Shown: positions 8,276 through 16,141, numbered from the stretch's first letter. The stretch: DNA of 64,000 nt from Flagellatimonas centrodinii (GCF_016918765.2 NZ_CP092104.1:2914001-2978000); one strand, 5' to 3'. Numbers and translations are program-made. Notes: generated by a model not told the origin, from the sequence alone.

Positions 8276-8308
8276 ATGCATAAAGTTGCATAACAAAAAA
8301 GTTGCATA
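8276..8308. promoter_or_regulatory. Candidate regulator-binding site upstream of the nitronate monooxygenase
   Basis: Two direct repeats AAAGTTGCATA (8282-8292 and 8298-8308) spaced 16 bp apart, together with the palindrome ATGCA-N6-TGCAT (8276-8291). PadR-family regulators bind ATG/CAT-type palindromes, and a PadR gene lies downstream in the same unit, so this is a plausible operator. Confidence 0.35.
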
Positions 8309-8343
8309 TAAAGTCGGCGCACCTTTTCCACCGACCGAACGTC

Positions 8344-9309
8344 ATGAGCCTGCCCGAGATCCTCCGCAAGAACCTTCGCCTGCCCGTGGTGGGCTCCCCC
8401 CTGTTCATCGTCTCCAACCCGGACCTGGTGATCGCCCAGTGCAAGGCCGGGGTGGTGGGCTCGTTCCCGGCACTCAATGCCCGTCCGGCCGACCAGCTGG
8501 CAGTGTGGCTGAAGCGCATCAACGAGGAACTGGATCGCCACAACCAGGAAAATCCGGACCGACCCGCGGCACCGTATGCGGTGAACCAGATCGTGCATCG
8601 CTCCAATGCCCGTCTGCAGCACGATATCGAAGTCTGTGTCGAGCATAAGGTGCCCATCGTCATCACCTCGCTGGGCGCCCGCACCGATCTCAACGACGCG
8701 GTGCATTCCTACGGCGGCATCACCCTGCACGACATCATCAACGATCGGTTTGCGCGCAAGGCGGTGGAAAAGGGGGCCGATGGCCTCATCGCAGTGGCGG
8801 CAGGCGCCGGTGGCCACGCCGGCACGCTGTCGCCGTTCGCGCTGATCCAGGAAATTCGTCAGTGGTTTGACGGGCCGCTGCTGCTCTCCGGCTCGATCGC
8901 CAGCGGCGACGGTGTGCTCGCCGCCCAGGCGATGGGCGCCGACATGGCCTACATCGGCTCAGCCTTCATCGCCACCGTCGAGGCCAATGCCGACGAGCGC
9001 TACAAGCAGTGCATCGTCGACAGCCGCGCCGAAGACATCGTCTATTCCAACCTGTTCACCGGGGTGCACGGCAACTACCTGCGGCCCTCGATCGTGCAGA
9101 TGGGACTGGACCCGGACAACCTGCCGGAATCCGACCCGAGCAAAATGGATTTCGGCTCCGGCGGCAACACCGATGCCAAGGCCTGGAAGGACATCTGGGG
9201 CTGCGGGCAGGGGATCGGGGCGGTCAAGGAGATCCAGTCCACCGCCGATCTCGTGGCACGCCTGGAACGCGAGTACCAGGCGGCTCGGCAGCGCGTACTC
9301 GGCGCCTGA
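8344..9309 (+). CDS. Nitronate monooxygenase family flavoprotein
   Basis: 321 residues from ATG 8344; a TTG 42 bp upstream lies within the repeated regulatory sequence. It is a TIM-barrel FMN enzyme of the 2-nitropropane dioxygenase/NMO family, recognised by PVVGSPLFIVSNPDLVIA at the N-terminus, the catalytic-His region AGAGGHAGT and the FMN phosphate loop near AQAMGADMAYIGSAF. It probably oxidises alkyl nitronates or acts as an NAD(P)H:quinone reductase. The PadR gene follows after 13 bp, a pairing common in proteobacteria. Confidence 0.9.
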   Translation: MSLPEILRKNLRLPVVGSPLFIVSNPDLVIAQCKAGVVGSFPALNARPADQLAVWLKRINEELDRHNQENPDRPAAPYAVNQIVHRSNARLQHDIEVCVEHKVPIVITSLGARTDLNDAVHSYGGITLHDIINDRFARKAVEKGADGLIAVAAGAGGHAGTLSPFALIQEIRQWFDGPLLLSGSIASGDGVLAAQAMGADMAYIGSAFIATVEANADERYKQCIVDSRAEDIVYSNLFTGVHGNYLRPSIVQMGLDPDNLPESDPSKMDFGSGGNTDAKAWKDIWGCGQGIGAVKEIQSTADLVARLEREYQAARQRVLGA

Positions 9310-9322
9310 TCGGTTCTCAGCT

Positions 9323-9898
9323 GTGGCGTTGGCGCATGCCATTCTGGTGTCGTTGCTCGACCGTCCTGCGTCGGGCTACGACCTCGCCAAGCGGTTCGAC
9401 CAGACCGTGGGCTATTTCTGGAAGGCCAGTCACCAGCAGATCTATCTGGAACTGCACAAGCTCGCGCAGAACGGGTGCGTGCAGGCCGAGACGGTGGAAC
9501 AGAGTGCCCGCCCCAACCGGATTCTCTATGCGTTGACGCCACTGGGGCGCGACGCGATCGACTCCTGGGTCGAGGAGCGTACCGAGCCGCCCACCGTCAA
9601 GGAGGAGCTGCTGGTGAAGCTGTTCGCATTGGGGTCGGTGGATATTGCCACCGTCCAGGCCGAAATCGAACGGCGTCTGGTCGCGCATCGTGAGCGGCTA
9701 CAGCGCTACACCGCCGTGATGGCCGAGCACTATCCGAGGCCGGAGGCGCTCGGTCCCCGCAAACGGGGCCGCTACCTTGGCCTGCGGCTGGGCATTCTGT
9801 CCGAGCAGAGCACCATCGCCTGGTGCGAAGAAGCGGTCGCGATGGTGGCCGCCTTGCAGCCCTCGCGGGCAGCGCCCAAAGCCCCAAGCGACGGCTGA
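9323..9898 (+). CDS. PadR-family transcriptional regulator
   Basis: 191 residues if the GTG at 9323 is used, giving MALAHAILVSLLDRP, the standard start of this family. The winged-helix domain includes SGYDLAKRFDQTVGYFW and HQQIYLELHKLAQ. The C-terminal coiled dimerisation part is typical of the longer PadR subfamily (PadR_4 type). An open frame continues far upstream (to 8867) inside the preceding gene and is not coding. It probably senses a phenolic or nitro compound and controls the nitronate monooxygenase, perhaps through the repeats at 8276-8308. Confidence 0.87.
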   Translation: MALAHAILVSLLDRPASGYDLAKRFDQTVGYFWKASHQQIYLELHKLAQNGCVQAETVEQSARPNRILYALTPLGRDAIDSWVEERTEPPTVKEELLVKLFALGSVDIATVQAEIERRLVAHRERLQRYTAVMAEHYPRPEALGPRKRGRYLGLRLGILSEQSTIAWCEEAVAMVAALQPSRAAPKAPSDG

Positions 9899-9905
9899 GC
9901 CGGCG

Positions 9906-10142
9906 TCAGTACTGGCTGTCGATTGCTTCGTCGAGTGCCTGTTTGCGCTGGTCGTTGGCGTCCAGTGCGGCATCGATTTTGTCGGCAATACCACTGCCGC
10001 CGTAGCCGACGGCGTCCGTGTTGCGGATGCTCTGGGTTTCGAGACGACCTTCGGGCTCCGAGACGGGGCGGGCATCATCCTGGGGTGCGCCGCAGGCGGC
10101 CAGCGACAACAACGGGAACAGCATCCAGGCATGCTTCATCAT
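9906..10142 (-). CDS. Small predicted lipoprotein of unknown function
   Basis: 78 residues with a clear lipoprotein signal (MMKHAWMLFPLLSLAAC; lipobox SLAAC). The mature peptide is about 60 residues, acidic and hydrophilic, with no family I recognise; it contains YGGSGIADKID and a helical DQRKQALDEAID tail. Its ATG overlaps the stop codon of the upstream GST-like gene (TGATG), so it is translationally coupled to it. Position 2 after the lipid Cys is Gly, giving no inner-membrane retention signal, so outer-membrane sorting is likely. Confidence 0.75.
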   Translation of the reverse strand: MMKHAWMLFPLLSLAACGAPQDDARPVSEPEGRLETQSIRNTDAVGYGGSGIADKIDAALDANDQRKQALDEAIDSQY

Positions 10143-10948
10143 CAGGGTGCTCCGAGGGGGGCGGGGGTGACGGCATAAGCCGGGTCGTGCGGGCTGTCTC
10201 GCGCGGCCACGCGCCGATGCCGGGCAAATAAATCAAGAGCGTATCGCCCCGCAGGATGCGCCCGGAAGCGTGCCAGGTCAGCACGTGCCGAGGTCGGCGC
10301 CTCGTCCAGCGCGGGTAGCCGGATACCATATTCTGGCGGCAGCAATACCGGCGAGGCCATGCAGGCAAAGCTGAGGTCGGCGGCAGTAAAGCGGTCGCCG
10401 CATAGATAGGGCCTGCCATCCGCCAGGCGTGCCGCCACCCGGTCAAACGTCTGCTCAATCGTTCCAAGGCCATGTCTGACCTTGTCGGCCGTCACCGCCA
10501 GGTGGCGTTTCAAGGCGACGCGCAACAACGGATACATTGGCGGTCCAATCCAGCGCTGCCAGCGCGGCGTGCCTTGTGCCGCGACCCTCACGACGTCACG
10601 GCCAGACTGGGGCAGCCAGTGAAAGTAGACCCAGCGCCGCGTTTCAACACCCAGGTGTTCGTCAAAGTCTTCTTCGAGTGCGGCCACCTCATCCGCAATC
10701 ATCGGCGGGTACAACCTCTGGGCGGCGGGCAGCGGGCCGTCGAGGTAGCGCAGGATGGCGGTCGAATCGGCCACCACCTTGTCGCCATCAATCAGCACCG
10801 GCAACAAACCGGCCGGGTTGTGGCGGCGTGCCACCCTGATGTGAAGCCCCTGAAGATGACCTTCTTCCACATAGGCCACACCGGCGTACACCAGCCCCCA
10901 GCGGGCCTTCTCGCAGTAGTGGCTCATGGGGATGGTGATCAGGCGCAT
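10142..10948 (-). CDS. Glutathione S-transferase family protein
   Basis: 268 residues from ATG 10948 (MRLITIPMSHYCEKARWGL). The N-terminal thioredoxin-fold domain has the SHYCEKARW active-site region and PAGLLPVLIDGDKVVADSTAI, the cis-Pro loop plus the glutathione gamma-Glu site (DST instead of ES). The helical C-terminal domain contains YLCGDRFTAADLSFAC, the GST N-capping box. The in-frame extension to 11149 has no GST character. The gene is coupled to the small lipoprotein downstream. Confidence 0.85.
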   Translation of the reverse strand: MRLITIPMSHYCEKARWGLVYAGVAYVEEGHLQGLHIRVARRHNPAGLLPVLIDGDKVVADSTAILRYLDGPLPAAQRLYPPMIADEVAALEEDFDEHLGVETRRWVYFHWLPQSGRDVVRVAAQGTPRWQRWIGPPMYPLLRVALKRHLAVTADKVRHGLGTIEQTFDRVAARLADGRPYLCGDRFTAADLSFACMASPVLLPPEYGIRLPALDEAPTSARADLARFRAHPAGRYALDLFARHRRVAARDSPHDPAYAVTPAPLGAP

Positions 10949-11170
10949 GGGCGTGGCTCGGTCAATCGGGCGTGGTCGTTCATGGCCACAACGGCCGTCG
11001 CCCCGGACCCGAAGCCTGCGTGATCGTCGCGCGCGCGTCCACTGGTCCGGTGTGACGGGGGCAGGGCGAGTGGCGGGTTTGATCGGCGCCTTACGCGCCA
11101 CTGAATCCGCTAGGCTTTCAGCTGCGGCCTGCCATCGCAGCGGGTTCACATCATTCCTGGGGGACTTGCC

Positions 11171-11557
11171 ATGTCATTCATCGTTGCCCACATCAAGTGG
11201 ATTTTGCTGGTCTGCGGCTTGCTGACCTGCAGCATGCTGCTGGCCCTGCTGGCGCCGGGGTTGGCGCTGCAGAACACATTCGGTGCCAGCCTTGAAGGCC
11301 CGCTGGCCGAAGTGGTGGTGCGTAGCTGGGGCAGCCTCATCACCCTGATGGGCAGCTTGCTGATCTATGCCGCGTACCATCCGGTGCACCGGCGCCTGGT
11401 GGTCACGGTCTCGGCGCTCGGCAAGCTGATCTTCGTGATCCTGTTGCTGAGCATCGGTAGCGCCTACCTGGACAAGGCGATGCTGACGGTGGTGGCGGAC
11501 AGCATCATGGTGGTGGTGTTTGCGCTCTACCTTCTGGGCAGCAGCTCAAAGTCTTGA
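11171..11557 (+). CDS. Small four-helix membrane protein, unknown function
   Basis: 128 residues with four hydrophobic segments, about residues 8-30, 50-67, 78-95 and 104-122. A GGGGGA ribosome site precedes the ATG. I do not recognise the family; the arrangement resembles small DoxX/DUF4345-like membrane proteins but no diagnostic motif is visible. Its last 12 bp overlap the 3' end of the convergent methyltransferase gene. Confidence 0.72.
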   Translation: MSFIVAHIKWILLVCGLLTCSMLLALLAPGLALQNTFGASLEGPLAEVVVRSWGSLITLMGSLLIYAAYHPVHRRLVVTVSALGKLIFVILLLSIGSAYLDKAMLTVVADSIMVVVFALYLLGSSSKS

Positions 11558-12133
11558 CGCGTTGAGTGTGTATGCCCAGCGCCAGCCGAGCGTCTGCAAA
11601 GGCATGAACCCATGCTGCCGCAGGTCTGCCGCAACGTCGGAAGCACTCTCGAAGTCCGGGTCCGGATGGTGCTCCGTGATGGACAGCACGCCATCCTTCT
11701 TCAGCACGCGTGCCGCTTCCAGAAGGAATGAGGCGCGATTCTCGATCTCTCCGAAAACCGTGACGAGGAACAGCGCATCAAAGGTGTTGTTCTTGAATGG
11801 CAACGTCGCCCCGTCGGATTGCCGCGTGGCGAAATGGTGGATGCCTGCCGCCTTCAGCGCATGCGCGCTTTTCTCCAGCATTTCCTGCTGGATATCGACG
11901 AGCGTCAGCCAGCCATCAGGAATACGTTTGGCGACCTCCACACTGTAGTAGCCAGATCCCGGGCCGATCTCGAGCACGTTTGCGTCGGGTTTTACCGGCA
12001 GGCGGTCAGCGACCGTTCGGGCAGACATGATCAAGCCACGGCCGGGAAGATCAAGAATCCAGGTCAACTGATGCGGAAAGACGCCACGCCCCAAGGCGCG
12101 CGACCAGATCCCACGTTTATCGGTGTCTTTCAT
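11546..12133 (-). CDS. Class I SAM-dependent methyltransferase
   Basis: 195 residues. The SAM-binding motif I is VLEIGPGSGYYS, followed by the acidic residue in TLVDIQQEM and motif GVLSITEHHPDPD. The N-terminus (GVFPHQLTWILDLPGRG) is typical of UbiE/YcgJ-like small-molecule methyltransferases found in many bacteria. The substrate is unknown. It is on the same strand as mscS, 15 bp after that gene's stop, so the two may be cotranscribed. Confidence 0.85.
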   Translation of the reverse strand: MKDTDKRGIWSRALGRGVFPHQLTWILDLPGRGLIMSARTVADRLPVKPDANVLEIGPGSGYYSVEVAKRIPDGWLTLVDIQQEMLEKSAHALKAAGIHHFATRQSDGATLPFKNNTFDALFLVTVFGEIENRASFLLEAARVLKKDGVLSITEHHPDPDFESASDVAADLRQHGFMPLQTLGWRWAYTLNASRL

Positions 12134-12148
12134 TGTGTGCTGTGGTCG

Positions 12149-13087
12149 TTAGCGCGGCGGTTCGGGGGTGGGGGCGCTTCGGTCGGTCTCGCGCTGCATC
12201 GATCCACGGCTGGAAAAGTAATCGGAATCTGACTTTCCGTTGGCAAACGAGATGGTTTGCTGTGGGAAAGGGATTTCGATGCCAGCCTCATCAAATCGGC
12301 GTTTTACATTGACGTAACTGTCGCATTGCAGCAGGAAGCCATTGGCAGGATTATCAGCCCAAGCCCATGCTCTGAGCGTAACGGAAGAGTCGCCCAAGGC
12401 CATGACTCGCACCGGAACAATCGGAGTGTTGTCGCGTATTTGCGCCTCTGTGCGTTGGTCAATGACCAGGGGATGCTTGACGATCTCCTCCTGCATGATT
12501 GTCATTGCCCGCTCCAGATCGGATGAATAGCCAACCCCCACGTCGATGAACTTGCAAATCTTATGATCGGTGTGGTTGGCATTGACCACCACCTCGCTGC
12601 TGATCTGTGAATTCGGGATGATGATTCGGTTGTTCTCGGCATCGCGTACGATGGTCTCTCGAAGTGTAATGTCCTCGACAGTGCCGGAATAATTTCCAGA
12701 TAGGGTAATTCGGTCACCGATCCGAAACGGTCGAAAGAACACGATCATGAATCCGCTGACAATATTGCCGAGGACCTGCTGTGAGGCCAAACCGCCGACA
12801 ATCGTCAGAATACCGGCCCCCGTCAGCAGTGAATGGCCGACAATCTTGAGTTCGGGGATATGTGTCAGGCAGGCACCAAATCCGGCGCCATAGATCAAGA
12901 CGGATATCAACCGTTTCGCAAAGTTGAATGCCGTTTTATCGACAGAGCCCGTTGTCAACCTCGATGATTCCAACCGATTGATGACATTGATTAAAGCCCA
13001 ATTCAGCAGGGCCGTAAGTCCGATTATGGTCGCAAGTATCGATAAGAGCCGAAAGTCAGCGGGCACGGCGTCGAACACTGATTTCAT
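12149..13087 (-). CDS. MscS-family mechanosensitive ion channel
   Basis: 312 residues: three N-terminal helices (about 15-35, 55-75 and the pore helix around 90-110), then the MscS beta domain (IVFFRPFRIGDRITL, VEDITLRET, IIIPNSQI) and the alpha/beta cage domain. The pore helix GILTIVGGLASQQVLGN replaces the E. coli Ala/Gly pattern but is within the family's range. It would release solutes on hypo-osmotic shock. The C-terminal 25 residues are hydrophilic and variable. Confidence 0.9.
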   Translation of the reverse strand: MKSVFDAVPADFRLLSILATIIGLTALLNWALINVINRLESSRLTTGSVDKTAFNFAKRLISVLIYGAGFGACLTHIPELKIVGHSLLTGAGILTIVGGLASQQVLGNIVSGFMIVFFRPFRIGDRITLSGNYSGTVEDITLRETIVRDAENNRIIIPNSQISSEVVVNANHTDHKICKFIDVGVGYSSDLERAMTIMQEEIVKHPLVIDQRTEAQIRDNTPIVPVRVMALGDSSVTLRAWAWADNPANGFLLQCDSYVNVKRRFDEAGIEIPFPQQTISFANGKSDSDYFSSRGSMQRETDRSAPTPEPPR

Positions 13088-13268
13088 CTAGGAACCCTGA
13101 TTATTGAAACATGGAGTCCAGCATCGAATGCGGAATGGTCCCGGCGACTCGCAGTAAAAACCACCGACTGGAGGCCCGTTCCTGGATCACCGGGAAGACC
13201 CCGGACAATTGTCATCACCCCGATCAATCGTGGTCGGTCGCCGTCTGTACGGGCGAAGTTGCGGGTCC
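13088..13268. other. Intergenic region upstream of mscS
   Basis: No gene is visible. Near 13222 it contains AATCGTGGTCGGTC, similar to one arm of the inverted repeats at 16093-16141 and 16733-16784, so it may hold a degenerate copy of that element. It also marks the left edge of the accessory island. Confidence 0.4.
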
Positions 13269-13329
13269 GTTATGCCCGAGTCGTTGAGTCGGTTCAAGTG
13301 GGCGACGGGGAAGGGCCACAGAAACAACA

Positions 13330-13349
13330 AAGGCGCCTTTCGGCGCCTT
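13330..13349 (-). terminator. Copy of the acnA terminator hairpin
   Basis: AAGGCGCC-TTTC-GGCGCCTT, identical in stem and loop to the hairpin after intact acnA (23376-23395). Here it follows only the acnA fragment. Confidence 0.6.
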
Positions 13350-13372
13350 CGTTGTTGCAGCCTGATAAAAGA

Positions 13373-13490
13373 TCAGGCGGCCATCTGCCGCAGCATGTCG
13401 TTCAGCACGTCGCCGTAGCTGTAGTCGTCCCCACGCCTTCGGTGTGTTGATGCGCACCTTGGCCTTGAAGGTGATGACCTTGCCGTCGGT
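13373..13490 (-). pseudogene. Aconitase 3'-end fragment, frameshifted
   Basis: On the minus strand the first part reads DGKVITFKAKVRINTPKAWG, nearly identical to the C-terminal region of AcnA (DGKVVTFKAKVRINTPKEWD). After a frame change it continues YSYGDVLNDMLRQMAA and a stop, matching the AcnA end YSHGGVLNYMLRQMAA. Nothing upstream of this corresponds to aconitase, so only about 40 codons remain. It is a relic of a second acnA 3' end. Confidence 0.8.
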
Positions 13491-13588
13491 ATCGCGCCTG
13501 CGGGGTGGGGTGGCTGCGTGATGGTGCGCGTGCGTCACGAGCGCGGGGCCCTGCCGCTGGTCACATGCGCTTCACCTCTGTAGTGTGA

Positions 13589-13972
13589 AGTTTTCAGCAG
13601 CACCCAAAATCCTGTGGACAGGTCGTCGCGGCAACGCGCCATCGAACAAACGACCGCGGCGCGCCCACCGGCACCCTGTTCTCGGTCACCGGTGGCGGTT
13701 CGGCACTGGCCACGGCACCCGATGGCAGCGCCGCCTGGACCTGGGTTGAAGGCGCCGGCGATGCCGATCAGGATCTGCAGACGCAGCTACTCGGCGCGAC
13801 CGGTGCGACGGCCGGCAGCCCCTTCCGTGTCCACGCGCCGTCGACGCGGCGACAGTTCGCGCCGCGTGCCGCAGTAGATGCTGACGGTAATTTCGCCATC
13901 GGCTGGACCGATGCCCCGGTGGGGACGTCGATCGATCATCACTTCCGGGTTCGTCGCGTAGAGGGTTTTTAG
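13589..13972 (+). pseudogene. Remnant of a secreted repeat-type protein
   Basis: A frame without a start codon stays open from 13589 to the TAG at 13970-13972. The meaningful part from about 13664 reads like the repeats of large extracellular proteins: FSVTGGGSALATAPDGSAAWTW, here seen as two halves, then GSPFRVHAPSTRRQFAPRAAVDADGNFAIGW in pieces such as AVDADGNFAIGWTD, ending HFRVRRVEGF. Such repeats normally occur in tandem in proteins of over 400 residues, so this is probably the 3' end of a lost gene. The family assignment is by resemblance only. Confidence 0.45.
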
Positions 13973-14051
13973 TCGCGCGACAGACGGTGTCCGGTGAGCT
14001 GGGCTGCCCCTTTCTTCCCGAACAGTGGATGAAGGGCGGGGCCGGCCGCCG

Positions 14052-14390
14052 CTACAACAGCTTGGTTCCGAGGGGTACGTCCTTGTCCGGAATGCAAAGA
14101 ACCACCTCACCATTTTCGTCATGAAACCCGGTGGTCAAGCATTCGGACATCAACGGGCCGATCTGCTTCTTCGGGAAATTGACCACAGCGACCACCAGCT
14201 TGCCGATCAGGCCCTCTGGCGTGTAGCGCGCTGTGATCTGGGCGCTGGATTTTCTGATGCCCAGTTCCTCGCCAAAATCAATCTGCAGGACATACGCCGG
14301 CTTTCTGGCTTCCGTAAAGACATTGGCGCTCACCACACGACCGACGCGCAGCTCTACCTTTGTGAAATCGTTCCAGCTGATTGTTTCCAT
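14052..14390 (-). CDS. csaA: CsaA-type tRNA-binding/chaperone protein
   Basis: 112 residues, the full length of CsaA. It is a single OB-fold tRNA-binding domain with the signature VELRVGRVVSANVF, PAYVLQIDFG, KSSAQIT and the C-terminal VVLCIPDKDVPLGTKLL. CsaA has chaperone-like and tRNA-binding activity and forms dimers. It is transcribed with the neighbouring hydrolase on the minus strand. The upstream gap of 63 bp contains no obvious terminator. Confidence 0.9.
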   Translation of the reverse strand: METISWNDFTKVELRVGRVVSANVFTEARKPAYVLQIDFGEELGIRKSSAQITARYTPEGLIGKLVVAVVNFPKKQIGPLMSECLTTGFHDENGEVVLCIPDKDVPLGTKLL

Positions 14391-14453
14391 GTTGTTCCCC
14401 GGGGGCGATGCTCACGCCATGGTGACATCGTTTCCCGATCAACCGTCTGCCGA

Positions 14454-15323
14454 TCAGGCCGCCTGCAGAAACGGCAGTATCTTTTCGAGAACCTCAGACG
14501 GCTTCTCTTCGTAGGCCAACAACTTGGTTTTCGGCACGATGACCAATCCGCGACAGTCGGCAAACTGGTTGACCATCGGCCGCGCATGTTCAACCGGGAA
14601 TGTTGGATCATCCTCGCCCCAAACCAGTAGCACGGGCGCACGGATCTTTCGATGGTCTTCGGCCAGTGCATCCACCACCGGCCAGGTGATGCCGCCGAGA
14701 TACCGCAGCATGCCTTCCATGCGTCGTGGTGATTCCAGCAAAGGCTGCACCGTGTACTGATGGAATTCGCCGTCCAGCAAGTCAAGGTTGGCGAAGCTGC
14801 CACCAAACCCCATGCCGGAGCGACGGAACAGGCGTGAGCCGATCGCCAGGCGAAAGCCGGCTTGCGCACCCGGCAGGCGCGTCAGGGCTTGGAACAACTG
14901 AATCCACGGTGGGCGGTGATGCGGGATCTCGGTGTTGAACAACACCAGTTTCGACACGCGTTCTTGATCAATCAGCGCCAGGCAGCGAGCGATCGTGGCA
15001 CCCGTGTCCTGTGCCATGACGGCATAGCGGGCCACGCCCAGCTGCGCCATAAGCTGCTTGAGGCGCGCGGCATGGGCAGGGAAGGTGAAGTCCGTGTTCG
15101 CATCCCATTCGGACTCGCCCTTGCCGGCGAGGTCCGGCACGTAGCACGTGAAGTGTTGTGCCAGCGTCGGCAGCAAATGACGCCAAGTGAATCCATACAG
15201 GGGGAATCCGTGCACCAGCAACAGTGCTGGGCCCTGCCCGTACCGACGCAGACCCAGCGTAGCGTCGTTGAACTTGAGCCGGCGCAACGGTGCACTGAAG
15301 TAGAAGTCGGACTCCGCACTCAT
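14454..15323 (-). CDS. Alpha/beta hydrolase (dehalogenase/epoxide-hydrolase-like) lacking the catalytic His
   Basis: 289 residues from ATG 15323. It has the oxyanion motif HGFP (38-41), a nucleophile elbow MAQDTG with Asp106, and an acid region VWGEDDPTFPV. Asp nucleophiles are typical of haloalkane dehalogenases and epoxide hydrolases. In this family the last motif normally reads GH..x.EEP; here the equivalent stretch is KTKLLAYEEKPSEV, with Thr-Lys (about 266-267) where Gly-His is expected. No other nearby His fits. It may be inactive as a hydrolase or use a different mechanism. A longer in-frame start at 15386 is unlikely. Confidence 0.82.
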   Translation of the reverse strand: MSAESDFYFSAPLRRLKFNDATLGLRRYGQGPALLLVHGFPLYGFTWRHLLPTLAQHFTCYVPDLAGKGESEWDANTDFTFPAHAARLKQLMAQLGVARYAVMAQDTGATIARCLALIDQERVSKLVLFNTEIPHHRPPWIQLFQALTRLPGAQAGFRLAIGSRLFRRSGMGFGGSFANLDLLDGEFHQYTVQPLLESPRRMEGMLRYLGGITWPVVDALAEDHRKIRAPVLLVWGEDDPTFPVEHARPMVNQFADCRGLVIVPKTKLLAYEEKPSEVLEKILPFLQAA

Positions 15324-15563
15324 GATCGACGATCCAGCTCTGGAATGATGGGCCGTCATGCTGCGTTGCCGCCTGCATCGCCACAATTACCCAATAGGTA
15401 ATCGCAGCCGCGCGTTCCAATCACCCGTACGCTGAAGCCGTTCGATCAAGCTGCCACCGCCCCCCACGTTGAAAGCTACTCAAACAGGCTCACTACCGTG
15501 GCTCGGCCGACGACGAACCGCGTAGTGGTTTGACAGTCGACTGGAGGGCATGGCTGGGTATGA

Positions 15564-15929
15564 CTACTTGCCGGAACGTGCCGCAGCAATGACGCGCTGA
15601 AGCTCTGCCGGAACCGGGAAAGACTTGAAGGGACTGACATTTGCGCCGCCCGTATTGCCAGCGGGCACCAGCCCAATGGCTGTTTTTGTAGCTGCGCCAA
15701 TGACGCGTGTTATTTGCCCCAGAATTTCTTTGAAAGAACGCCGCCTGAGGCCCCAAAGCAGCATGTGACAGTGAACACGGACGTGCTCGCGTGTCGACGC
15801 CTGGCCCAGGATGTGGGCACGCTCGAGATGACGGAAGGCTACCGAAATGTTGCCTTGATGTTCTGCTGTTTCAGCGAGCACCAGCTCGGCAGTAACAGGG
15901 GGTCGAATGTTATTTGCGAACGTGCTCAT
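15564..15929 (-). CDS. DUF3703 family protein
   Basis: 121 residues from ATG 15929 (MSTFANNIRPP). The body VAFRHLERAHILGQASTREHVRVHCHMLLWG, seen in the pieces AFRHLERAHILGQ and HVRVHCHMLLWG, is characteristic of DUF3703, a small family of unknown function often found near metal-resistance genes. The HxxMLLW...H pattern could bind metal. The start lies 22 bp after a GTTGGAC sequence that fits an integron recombination core, so this may be the last cassette of the array. No metal-resistance genes are nearby. Confidence 0.8.
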   Translation of the reverse strand: MSTFANNIRPPVTAELVLAETAEHQGNISVAFRHLERAHILGQASTREHVRVHCHMLLWGLRRRSFKEILGQITRVIGAATKTAIGLVPAGNTGGANVSPFKSFPVPAELQRVIAAARSGK

Positions 15930-15950
15930 AGTGGGGGCTCTCTCAGTTGT

Positions 15951-16025
15951 GTCCAACCAGATCCAGCTGACGTCAACACAGCTCGGCAAGTCGGATATTG
16001 CGATCCAAACTGTATCTCGTTATGC
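15951..16025 (-). repeat. Weak candidate attC site
   Basis: On the minus strand it begins GCATAAC and ends GTTGGAC, fitting the outer cores RYYYAAC (one mismatch) and GTTRRRY. The inner arms GAGATACAG and CTGGATCTG pair at 7 of 9 positions. It lies where the attC of the zinc-ribbon cassette would be expected, just before the DUF3703 start. Pairing is weaker than at the three main sites. Confidence 0.35.
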
Positions 16026-16048
16026 CCGAGCTGGCAGGCCTCTTCAAG
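16019..16048. repeat. Dispersed motif GTTATGCCCGAG-N12-TTCAAG, copy 2
   Basis: The same 12-mer, spacer length and 6-mer occur at 13269-13298 and 23313-23342. This copy lacks the acnA-derived sequence that follows the other two. Its origin is unknown. Confidence 0.55.
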
Positions 16049-16092
16049 GGGCTAGCCCGGATCGCCACGAGTCATAAGGGACAAGTAATATG

Positions 16093-16141
16093 GGACAGAC
16101 CACGATTTGTTGACGGTCACATGGTTAATCGTGGTCTGTCC
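16093..16141. repeat. 15-bp inverted repeat GGACAGACCACGATT
   Basis: Arms at 16093-16107 and 16127-16141 are perfect reverse complements with a 19-nt loop. A related imperfect copy lies at 16733-16784, so the two flank the zinc-ribbon gene. The arm resembles the GGGGACAGACCACG repeats associated with REP-type (Y1) transposases, but no transposase gene is present. Confidence 0.6.

Larger units (their letters stand above)
13269..13490 (-). repeat. Left direct repeat: diverged copy of the acnA 3' end
   Basis: This segment aligns in the same orientation with 23313-23529. Shared parts are GTTATGCCCGAG-N12-TTCAAG, then AGAAACAACAAAGGCGCC with the terminator hairpin, then the last ~115 bp of acnA. 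By eye roughly four in five bases match, with small indels. Together the two copies bracket a 10-kb accessory island. Confidence 0.75.

Noticed and set aside
13286-13303. tRNA T-arm-like GGTTCAAG near the island repeat
   Set aside because: The surrounding bases do not form an acceptor, anticodon or T stem, so it is not a tRNA or tRNA fragment.
13224-13538. A 104-codon minus-strand frame
   Set aside because: Its middle is the aconitase fragment followed by a frameshift into non-coding sequence including the terminator, so it is not a gene.
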